Assembly (NCBI GenBank): GCA_036877525.1
Contig: JAZGTH010000032.1
Coordinates: 1,727,501-1,791,500, forward strand
Direction of reading: 5' to 3'
From: Chromobotia macracanthus
Taxonomy: Eukaryota; Chordata; Actinopteri; Cypriniformes; Botiidae
DNA: 64,000 nucleotides
Of the stretch, positions 25,301 to 37,320 are shown one piece after another. Position 1 is the first letter of the stretch. Each line of letters starts with the position of its first letter. The notes beneath the pieces are model-generated. The model saw only the letters and a program-made list of their open reading frames with translations, had not been told where the DNA came from and made no database searches. The position numbers and the translations under genes are program-made.

Positions 25301-28300
25301 CTTCTCTGCCGTCTGTCCTCCATGAAATTAGTCAGCCACTCCTTCCTGTCATCTGTCTTCTTCTTACTGAATGCCTGACCATAGGGCACACACACGGTTA
25401 ACCAGCTGTCAGATCATTTCAATGGAACGTGTCTTAAATATCTAAATAATGAATGAAATGTTTCAGTTAAATCCCACCTTTATCTACTGAAGTGAGGTGG
25501 ATTCAAAGTTTAATTCTCAAAATACAGTTCCCAGAACATTCAAACTAACCAGCGTAATGGCTGCGTCGTCTTCAGTTCCGTTATACTTGAACATAATACG
25601 ATGTCTCTCCATGTCTGCAAAATATTCCTTAGCTTCTTTGCTTGTGCTGGTACCCAAACCTTACAAATGTGAAAGAAGTATGCTGGTAAATGCCTGTTTT
25701 TGGATCCAGTATCTTTCAAATATGGAAGGTAAGAAACACAAACCTTTGTAGTACTTTATATGCCATGTTTTATAATTCTCTGTTTGTTTCTTCCACTCTT
25801 CAAACTCAGGGATGCTGTAAAATGACACCTCTTGTTTATTCTTACTGGCCTGCAGAGGAAGTGACATGATGAAATGTAAAATCTGCAGCAGTGCTGAAAA
25901 TCTGTATGACTTGTGAGTGTTGTACCTTCACGATGGGTGTGATGAACTCCTCCAGGAAGGTGTGCCTAAGCAGAGAAGGCCAGTTGTGATGGAAGAAGTT
26001 AATGAGGAGACCCTTGATGTGAGAGCCATCTTGATCCTGAGTATGTATAATAAATGCTTAAAACAGACACAGCATCTCTGCATCTGGACATATTAGAAAA
26101 TGTATTCTAAATAAATAAATAGATGAAGACAAACAACAGCAAATCAGATGACAGCACCTGATCGGTCATGATCATGATTTTGCCATAGCGTAAGCTCCTT
26201 AGGGACTCTGGATCTTCATAGCTCTTCTTGTACTGAAGACCCACAATTTTAATGATGTTGTTGATTTCTGCATTCTCCATGATCTATAATCAAAATATGG
26301 CTCAAACCGATGAGTTTTAAACAGCAAAATAAGTAAATCTCATAGAAAAGGGATTTTTTTCACAATTACTCTTGAAGGGGAAGTTCCCCTCAAAAATTAA
26401 AATTGTGTGATTGTGATCAATGTGAGTATACAATTCAAATCAATGGGTACTGTTGTTTGGTTACCAACATACTTCAAATTATCTTCTCTTATGTAAATAA
26501 TGGAAGAATTTTTATTCTTGGGTGAACTATTCCTGGTGATTCTCATTACTTTCCTATGTTATGTCTTTTATTAAAGAGATTACAGAAACTACAATTAAAT
26601 TGAAAATCTAAATAAAACTGAGAAGAATTGTAAAATATATAAATATTTCATTAAATATAATTTTATATTATTAATAATGAGAATAATAATAATAATGAAA
26701 CTCAATAATAACAATATTGGATAACAATAATGAGAATTACATGTGAATTAAGATATTGGTCCTAAAATAGGTTTTACATTCTTTATGCAATATATAATTT
26801 CTTATTTTCTTCTTTTGATTCTGAGCTGACAAGACCTGAACATGTTCTTGCAGTTTCAGGAGTTTTTCCCACATATGGATCTTACCTGTTTGTGTGTGGC
26901 CTCTCTCACATTGAGAATCTTTCCCCTAAGAGGAAACACTCCATATCGATCACGCCCGATCACACCTAAACCTGACACTGCCAGAGACTTGGCAGAATCT
27001 CCTTCAGTCAGGATTAGGGTACACTCAGAAGAGTGCTTACCACCTACACAACACAAAGCAAGAGTTACAACAACATACAACCAGAGGAGAACTGGCCCTC
27101 CTGGTTGAGGCTGGTTTCTTTGGAGTTTTGGTTCTTTGTCACTGTTGCCTTGTTTGCTAGCTAAGGTTTAGGGTTTTATAAATTGTCAATATCATTTTTA
27201 ATATAATGGACCAACTACTATTTTAACGACTTTATTATTTATTTTCTTTTTGGTTTTTGTAATGCTAATACACCCTGTATGGTATTAATAGATTAAAATT
27301 TAGGCACTTAGCAGATGCTTTTATCAAAAGCAATTGACAAGGTGAGAAAAATAATGAAGCCATTTATCATAGGGAGGAAGTAACATGAAAAGTACTGTTA
27401 CAAAGTTATAAACTTTGTTATTAACAAGTTCCAACTATTACTTCATAATCTTTATGGATTTTATAATTATCCTGTTTTTATGTAATATAATGTCTTTCTA
27501 ATAGCCATTTCTACGTAAACTGGAAAGGCATCTTGACTTGAATCTTGACTCCGCCCCCATTGTCTCCTTGTTAATTATCCAATTATTAGTTATTGGATAC
27601 TTATACTTGGATACCCTTACCTGTCTGCCCTTGTTACCCTCCTTGTTTGCTTCCCCCATTTAATGCCCTTGTGTCTGCTGTCTTGTGCTGATGTGTTGTT
27701 TCTTGTAATGAAAAGTATCCTGCATTGTCTAGTTGTTTTGAACTCTGAGTATTTCAAGTCTTGTTTTTTTGTTCTGTCCCCTTGTGGGAGCTTTTTTTGT
27801 TTAATAAAATACATTTTTTGTTAAGACTCTCTGTGCCTGTGTTCTCTCCCTCACCAATCGTGAAAAAGATATTTTAAGAAATGTCTGAGTGGTTTTGTGT
27901 CCATACAATGGAAGTCAATGGGTGATGTTTGGTTACCAACGTAGTTCAATATCTTCGTTTGTGCTCCTTGGCAGCAAAAGTCTTTTTCCTCATGGAATGA
28001 CATGAGGGTGAGTGACCTATTGCTTAACAGACCTGTTACAGCTGGTGACAGCAGGAGGGTTTAGGTGTCCTACTGTAAGCTTACCAGCATCATTGGCGTC
28101 ATCCAGTTTGGGGATTCCTTTAATCTTGCTGTGCTTGACAGAAGAACACTTCTTGTTCAGCTGTGTCTGAGCCTTAAACTTTACCCAGTTCAGGATACTC
28201 TCCACAATCCCACAGTTTGTGGCCTGTAAAGGGGCAAATTACTCTTAAAATTTCACCAGAACAAAGGGTTTTAATCTCTTGAAAAGCAGAATAGAAATGT

Positions 28301-31006
28301 GATACCTCAGGACCAAAGTTTTGCTGTTTAGTAAAATATTTGCAAAATTACAGCCATGTAATAGTATGAGAGTTTGCATCAGAGATGGGATTTCATTCTT
28401 ACAGCTCTGATGAATTTCTCAGAGAGAGCACATTTGGAGCCAAAGCTTTTGGTCTGTAGGGTCATATTCTCCTTGGTCTGGGAATCAAAGGTTGGGTTCT
28501 CAATCAGGGCATTCACAAACACCCACAGATGGTTTTTAACCTGAAATTTAACAAGACATTATATTGTTCCTGGCACACAAAATCTCAGATTAAATTAGGG
28601 AGAAGATTAATATTATTAATTACAATAATATATTCATCTGAGATAATGTGAAACAAATATATATATTAGAGGAATGTGTTGGAGTGCTCACCTGGAATGG
28701 TTTTACTGAGACTCCAGCTTTGTTCTTCTTCTTCACTACTTCAATTAGTTTGGCCACTATTTGGTCCACAATATAGTCAACATGTCTTCCACCCTGAGAC
28801 AGCATACAGTCATTCTTTAAAATGGAACCTGCTCTGTACACACTCTTAACCAACTTCATAATTTTCCTGCTGCCAAATTAGAAGTTTAGGAACATGCTCT
28901 GATTTGTTGTGGTCATATATATGAAACTACATAATAGTACATGTAAATAATGTTTACTCTTTCCCTGTGTTATATAGTCCAGGAAATTCATGTTTATTCG
29001 TCAGCAAAAATAGCTCCCAGGTGTTGTAAAAACTACACATTTGCATTTGCATGAAAACTACTTTTGCATTTTTGCATCCCTGCCCACAAACGGTATCAAC
29101 AGAGGGCAACATGCCCAGTGCATTATAGGTGTTGAAGTTTTCATACCTATTTGGCAAAAGGGAAGACAACAACCTTTCTTTTCTGTTTTTCTAGTCAGGT
29201 ATCACAGATTTAATTTTTCACCTTTCTACTGCATAGGCAGCCAGGTTTTATTGTCTGAGATGTGATATTTCTCTCTGCAAAAAAAGTGAAATAAAATCCT
29301 GCAGTCTTTCAGTTTTCTTCACCACTTCGCTCTCATGGTCCCTGATTTTTCCATAGATTTTTAATTAAATTTGCATACTGCCTTTCCAACTAGAATGATA
29401 AAAGCATTAAAATCTGACACAGGAGATTTTTAGGCCTTGTGTGTCTTGTAACTGTTAGAACAAATAAAGAGTGTGTTTCACAAACTTTGGTGGTAGCAAT
29501 GCTGTTGACAAAGCTGATCTGCTGGAAGCCCTTCTCGCTCATGGTGAGACACACCTCCCAGCGCTCATTCACTGTCTCATTTACCACCTTCAGAGCCACA
29601 CCTGTCTCGTCCAGTTTATCCTTCACATACAGGTCCACATAACTGCGGAACCCATTCACCTGTAGCAGACAAACGTGCAGCAGATGCTTGTAAGACAAAT
29701 ATAGCATTTAGATGTATCTGTGTACCTTTTAGATATAAAGAATGCAAAAAATCATTATAACAACTTATAATAATGATAGTGAATTTCATCCCAGGTAGGG
29801 CTGTTGCAACATACTGGTGTTCACAATAACTGAGATAATAATAACGATGATTACTGATATCATGTTAATACTGCACATATGAAAATATTCTGAATAATTC
29901 AGTTCCAGTATCTAGTTGACACTCCAACATAGTAAGTGGTGCTATTGCACCTATTTAAAATTTTCCCCTTAAGAGCCACACTCTCTCTGCTTCACTACAC
30001 TCATATTATGAGTTTGATTCATTGGCCAAAAAAGCAGATACAAACACAAAATAAACAAAATTAAAGATTAACTTCTCTGGTTACTATTGTAACCTTGGTA
30101 CCCTGGGAGACATGAAAGAAACACTGTGTCAGTAGCTGACGCTATGGGGAATTCCTTTTTTTAAAATCTTCCTGAAGGCCAAAATGCGGAGATCAGGACC
30201 CACCCCATTTGAGGGCTGCTCCCCCTAAAAATATTATTAAAACATGCTGTGTATTGTAAATAATACAATGACATACTTAAAATAACAAACTGGGCAAAAT
30301 AAATGTGTTTAAGTTAAGAAACATTTTGAGTCCCCCCCTCTTGCCTTACAGTGCTTTGGTCCACTTGCATGCTTTCCCCCTTCACCTTCAAGTCCAGTGG
30401 AACAGAACAAAAATTCTTTAGTAGTTGTGGAACTCCAGTAGATAGGCTGTCAAGGCTGAGTCATTAATAAAGTAGTCATGGCAAAAAAAATTATGGTAAC
30501 CAATGTGTTTTGCCATGAGTCCTCTATTTTAGCGATACAAGTGTTACTTAGCTTGTTTGGTAGCTTGTTTAATACCACAGCTTGTTGGATAGTAAGTCAC
30601 ACTACAACTAACATGGCAATAAGCCTATGTGTGAACTGATATTAGGCTAATATTGTAGATCTACCGTTGTGTTGGATTTTGCTCAATATAATTTCCCGGT
30701 TATCCATGTTTTAGGTGGTATATGGTAAGGAAGGCCCTTGTGCATGTTCTGAAAGAGTATGGGACTTTCAGATTAATGAAACAAGCACAGACTGCGATCA
30801 GCACAAACTGCCTGGAATAGCGAGAATATAGGTCAAAATATCAAATAGAAAAATGCAGAGGTATACGGTTGATCAAGTACTGAAGGTGTTGATGGACTTG
30901 GAGTCCAATCATTCATTATTAGATCATTCTAAATCTGATCAGGATCAAGCAGTCAGTGAGGAAGATGCACATGCTGTCACAGAAAGTTCACGGACGTCCT
31001 GTCCGT

Positions 31007-31047
<41 letters not shown>

Positions 31048-34000
31048 ATGCCCATGTGTTTTCTGTTTTGTGCCGGTTCGTTTTCATACATTTCATACTT
31101 TCGTATGTTTCATACTTTTCGTGCTTCTCAGGTTTTTTGTGCTTTGGAACGTTCATGTTTTTCCAGTTCTCATGTTTTTCCAGCCGTTTTCGTGCCGTGT
31201 TTATTTCTCTGTGTCTATCCAGTTTAGTTTTGTTTTTTACTCCGGTTTGTGGAGGTATTTTTAGCTTTATTCAAAGCTTGTTTTGTTTCTCGTTTTGCCC
31301 CCTCGTTTTGTTCTAACTCTGTCTGCGACTGGGTTTGTTTTCCGTGACCCTGACATACTGATGAGAATGTGTGACAATGTAATGGTCAAAAGTGTTTCTC
31401 TCTTCGTGCACATGTACCACACTGTTTACCACAACAATATATATACTATAATATTTGTGTGTGAGTGTGCATATATTTATGTGTGTGGCTGTGTGCATAA
31501 ATATGCATATGAGCGTGTAATGGCCAAATTGGGTCTCTCTGTCTACATTTACCTGTTGTATTTGGTACACTGTTGTATGTATTTATACGTATATCTGTGT
31601 ATTGGTGTCTGTTTTTTGAAAGTAATTCCAATTATTCGTATAATTATTTACAGGTAGAACACAGCGAAGCAAAGTTTCTGACGTACTGATTCAGAACATT
31701 GTTGATCAGACCAACCTGCATGCAGATCAGTGTATTCAGGCTAAGGATGATACTTCACAACATGCTAGAAGTCATGCATGGAAGCCTGACACAGTTTCAG
31801 CCATTCCTGGTGCTCTTTTTTCACTGGTATCATTCATAAACCTGAACTTGGAAGTACTGCTGCCCTACAACCAGAGACATGGTTGTCTCTCTTCTTGATC
31901 GCCTAGTGAGTCATGGCTACAGATTGTTTATGGGTAACTTTTATAATGCTGTACCACTGTGAGAGCCTACATGATATGAAAACTCACGTTTGTGGTACAA
32001 TTAGGAAAAACAATGGTGAACCACCCGTCATTCAAGATGTCAGAAATGTCTTGGTTTGCCGAAAATGCTTACAACATTCCATCAGAACAACATGGAACAA
32101 GCTGAAGTATGGCAGAGATGTCACCAAGAAAAAGTGGCAAAGCAAAAACCAGCATGCATTGTGGAATATAGTAATGCGATAAATGGCATTGACAAAACTA
32201 GACCAAAACATTGTGTACTAAGCTTTTGTCAGGAAATCACATAAGTGGATTAAAAAAATTGTTACATAACTGTTTCAGATCAGTTTGTTCCACACTTTTG
32301 TCATTTACAAAGTCAAGGATATTCTGGTAATGGGGAAGAAAGTGATGTCCCTCCAACTGAAAATACTTCAAGAGCACCATACAACACTGACCCAAAAAAA
32401 GAAGCTGAATGTCAGAACTCCAATCCTTCTCACTCTCAAAAAGCAACACCCAACCAGAGGATGCAGAGATTGTGTCTGTAAGGGGTTGAAGAAGGAGACC
32501 TCATTCTACTGCAAAACTTAAGTGGTATCTTGTATATCCTGGGAAACGTTACTCTGCGTACCACTCAAAAGCAAATTACAATACCTAAATTTTATTTTAT
32601 TTTTTTTGAATGTTTATTATATGAAGGAAATGACATCTAAATGTATTCTGCTTGAAAATGCACTCCTTTGGAAAAAAGGTTTTTTTTCAGCTTTATGTCC
32701 AGGTTGTTGTGTTTTTGACAAAACTTACCTACGTTCAAGTGGTGATAAAAAAGAACAAATGAAGATAAAATAAAATGTTTTTGTTTAAAAGCAGAGGATC
32801 TCTATTTTGAAATATAGTTTGTTCATATATTCATAATTTTTTTTTTAAATGTTGAGTATTCTAAAGGACATTTTCTTATTCTAATACTGCAATATAACCA
32901 TTATTGTGAATTCTTTTGCCCATGATAACTGTGTAGTGAAAATTTTATACCATGACAGCCCTAATCCCATTTAGTAAACTTTTTTAACTTACGGGTATTT
33001 TTTTTCCATTGAGCATGACTTTAACACCCCTGCAGGAGCCGGCCACATCATATGCCCTGCGGGTCAACAGAGCCACCATGTCCTTGTCTAGTTTCTCCAT
33101 TTTGAATTTGGCCAGATCGGGCTGGAATGTGACACATGTGAAGTCTTCTCCATCAAAGTACTTGATCTTTGCCTCACTAGTCTTTGTCATGTTCTCCTGC
33201 CACGTCTGTGGAAGGAAAAGACAAATTATTGAAAAATCTGTTTTAACAGATCCTCATAATTCAAATCACTGTTCAGCAAACAAATAGCTACCTGTTTAAA
33301 GCTGCGTTTGTACTCTTTGCAGGCTGTTTCCACTATGAACTTTGTGCTGAATATGTTACAGAGTTTAGCACCATATCCGTTTCTCCCACCTGAAGGGTAT
33401 CAGAGTGAAGAGTTAAGTCTGGGTGTGCACTTACTCTCAACAGGACAAAAAAATTCTCACTAGTCTTGCATAGACTTTGACTGCAGTAATAACTTGTGAC
33501 ACACCATTGTGATCAACCCACAACATCAAACATATTTTCCAAGTGTCATGTAAATCACTCAAATTTATTGCCTTGCCATGGCAACATCATTCAAGACATC
33601 GAAAATCCCTTTGCAATTTAGAACGTCAATGCCTTAGCACAATTTTTACTGTTTCAGATCAGTTGTCCAACGCCTTTGTCATTTACAAAGTGAACAACCC
33701 ACAGGATAATTGTATTGTAAATTATCCTGTCCTCTTATTCATCCAGAGTGTTATAAAATTATGGACCAGTCAAGGGTATTCAGGTAATGGGGAAGAAAGT
33801 GATGACCCTCCAACTGAAAATACTCCAAGAGCAACATACAACACTGACCTAAGAAATAAGCTGTCAGAACTCCAATCGTTCTCACTCTCAAAAAGCAACA
33901 CCCAACCAGAGAATGCAGAGTTTGTGTACGTAAGGGGTTGCAGAAGGAGACCTCATTCTACTGCAAAACTTAAGTGGTGTCTCATATAGCTTAGATCTCT

Positions 34001-37000
34001 ATTTTGATATATAGTTTGTTCATCTGTTCATAAAAGAAAATATTCTGCAGGCTATCAAATGTTAATGAAAATTGCCAAAAACCCTGTCGATGGCTGGCAA
34101 CTTTTATTTAAAAAATGCTGTCAGGGAAAGAGTTAAACAACTATTGCTTTATGTTGTTGGCCAAATACAATGACAGTGAAAAGACGGACATAAGATCATT
34201 TTTCAGTGGACCAAACTGAAACCCACAACATTAAGACACTTCCTGTTTCCACTTTTTGACAAATTTATTGGCTTGCCATGGCAACAGCATTCAAGACATC
34301 AAAAATCCCTTCACAATTTAGAACGTCAATGCCTTGGCACAATTTTTACTAATTATGGTGACAATCCCATAAATTTTCTAGAGTATTTAGAGAAAAAAAA
34401 TAGAGAAAATTTAGCTTAGAATTGTCAGAAAATCCACATAAATTTCAAGCCATTTCAAACATGTTAGAGGCATCAGGTATATTAGTGGCAAGAGCCTCTA
34501 ATATACTTGAATGTAGTTTTAAAGTTTGACATTCTGCCATAGACTTCAAGAGCAGAAGAAGAGGAAAACTAACAGATAGAGTGAGGGGATTCGCCCTTCA
34601 GGACTTACATTTGGTATCGTTCAATTTGAAAATATGAAGAGACCAAGAAATTATTTGGTGGAATTTAAAAATTTAGCAGCCATTTTTATATCTCAGGACC
34701 AGTAAGACAACTGTGTGCCAAAACTGTGCAAGAACCCTCAGGTCAGACTTGTAATGACATACTATGTGTGATGTCAGTTCTTCAAAGTGTTGTGAAGATT
34801 AGTGTCATGTCCATTTTTGGTATGTTATCATGCCATTTTGCCTTTATCATGAGTGTGTCTGTAGGTGATTTATTTGTTCAAAACAGACAACAAACAGTCT
34901 AGGACAAGGAAATTAAAAATAGCAGAAAATCTAGTTATGCATTCAACTTAACATGAGTCCAGGACTTACGATTCAAAACTTACTATCATGTGAAAATATC
35001 AGTTGGTGATGCTACAGGGTGTCAGGGTCCTGGCTTCCTGTTCTTAGTATTTCTGGATTATCTTGCCAGGATCCTGACATCCCCGCATTCTGTGTCAAAG
35101 CATGTTGTTTAGATCCTGACTCCTTCTAGTCTTGGTTCTTGTTTCTTGGAGTCGGGATTTGAACTCATGCTCTGGATCCTTGTCTTGTGTGGAAGCACAT
35201 GGCCTCTGTTTTGTTTACATTCGCCATGTGCTCTCCGGTCGTGCATCTTGGCCCCACCCCCTTGTTCTCGTCTCGTTTGCGCTCATTTCACGCACCTGTT
35301 CCTCGTTGTCCTTGTGTTATTTAATGCCCTGTGTTCTCTGTCTTGTGTGGGTTCATTCTCTTATCTCATATCTTGTTTCCTGTTACCTGCATCCTGTTTT
35401 GCCTGGTTCCTGTTTCTCTGCGCTGAGTCGTGTCTTGATTTTTAGTCTTGTCGCGTTTACCGAGTCTCTGTCCTGTCGAGTTTTTTGTTCATTTTTGTTT
35501 CTTCGTTTTTCCCGGTTTTAGTTTCAGTTTTGGCTCCGGTCTTCCGGAGAGTTTCAGTTTAGTTTGTAGCTTGTTTTGTATCCCGTTTTAACCCCCTTGT
35601 GGGTTGTTGTTTTGTTCATTCATTAATAAAAGAGATTTTTTTTTCAGTTTAACTCTGTCTGCGTCTGTTCATTTTCCCGTGATCCCTGACACAGGGTTTG
35701 AGTTAAACTCATAATATTAGGTTTATTTAAGTTTACATAATGCCTTTCCCGAGCTTTGCAGCAAGTGTTTGTTTTATGTACCTGTGACTTTCTTCTCATT
35801 ATCGTCATAGTTGCTGGAGGTGAGGAGGTGTCCGAAGATCAGTGCCGGCACATACATCTTCTCATCTTTGTGCTCCACCACAGGAATTCCCTTACCATTA
35901 TTCCACACAGATATGGTGTTGGAGTCTCTGTTAAAACCAGGGAAGACATGTTAATCTATCACTACACAGGACAGGATCTTTTGTGCCTGACTGTTCATTA
36001 CTTATTACTGTTATTATTCACCAAATAAATGAATAACCTTAACATACTGATTTGAGAATGCAGTATTTTATTGTCAGGAAAAAGATTGTGTGCAGTGATA
36101 TGGAAGACATGAAACTTCCATAGCTATGTAGTAAATAGGCTGCCTGAAATAACAGTCAATTATACCAGTTAGCACTCAGCAATATTTCATCACTGAATGC
36201 TGCCATTGACCAATCACAATCAAGTATTCCAGAGAGCTGTGTAATGATTATAGATATTGTCTCAGTTTGTAAGGGTGATGCTGATTAAGCAGCTAGATGT
36301 GTTGTGATGAAGGTGAAGAGAATTTCAAATGATCAATAGATAATAATAGCCACTATCACATGAACCAATCATATCAGCCTTTCTTCTCTGCAGCAGTGGT
36401 AAATGTTAACACTAACCTTCATTAACACAAGAGACAGAGCTGACTGCTCTATGATCTAGTGATTAAAATCTAAGCAGGTGTGTATGAAAGTGTTAAAGCC
36501 GCACTCACGAGTCAATGCCAATTTTGATGACAGTCATGTTCTTGTCTCTCTGTTTGTTATCAGCTGCATTGACTGTTGATAAAGAAAATCAACTGTTACA
36601 GCATAAAAGACTGTAAATATTTAACATTCAGACCAATTCTTATTGGAATTGACAGAGTCACATAAAATGGTTATACTAAAATAAAAACAATAGCAACCAT
36701 GTAATTACAGAACAACAGATGGCACTGTCACCAAATTGATAAAGTATAGTTTCAATATGCCAAATCACTATTGCATACACATCAATTTTTTGTGGCCATC
36801 TAATTTGTTGATGCATAATTGTTTGGTCTAGCAAAAAACATTTGGTAACATTAAAGTGCATGTCAAAGTATTCAAAAATTATTTAAAACAAAATAATAAA
36901 AATGTAAAAAATTAGTACAAGAAAATGATAAAAACTAAATCAATTAAGTTATTACATTTTAATACAATATTACAAAGAAGAAAAAATATTTTGAAAAATG

Positions 37001-37289
37001 CACATTAATGAATCATCTAAAAAACAGAAACATGTATTAGGTACATTGGCTCACTTTTGATTTTATGTTGACTATGTTTGGTAAAAAATACTGCACTGTA
37101 AAGTAAAATCACTGTTACGTGATTCTGTAAACTTTTGCAAGACAAAGTATGAAGCACATTAGTGAGTGAAACAGATGGAAAATAATCTTACCAAGAATCT
37201 CATCAAAGATTTTATATAATCCAGGAACAAACGTGATTTCCCGCAAATTCATTCCGATTTCCTCATCAAAAACCCACATGTGCTAAAGA

Positions 37290-37320
<31 letters not shown>

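Larger units (their letters stand above)
30850..32525 (+). mobile_element. piggyBac transposon remnant, split by an LTR piece
   Basis: An N-terminal acidic segment (TVDQVLKVLMDLESNHSLLD, about 30860) is followed, after an insertion at about 31010-31355, by VSDVLIQNIVDQTNLHADQC (about 31680). The DDE-domain segment HGYRLFMGNFYNAVPLCESL with THVCGTIRKNN (about 31910-32015) comes next, then the C-terminal cysteine-rich piece GCRDCVCKGLKKETSFYCKT (about 32458-32517). Frameshifts are present. It is in the intron between exons 8 and 7 of top2b, on the opposite strand. Confidence 0.7.

Noticed and set aside
33543..33989. 148-codon open frame next to top2b exon 6
   Set aside because: Its sequence is the shifted 3' end of a piggyBac transposon, matching the copy at 32270-32525; there is no sign of selection.
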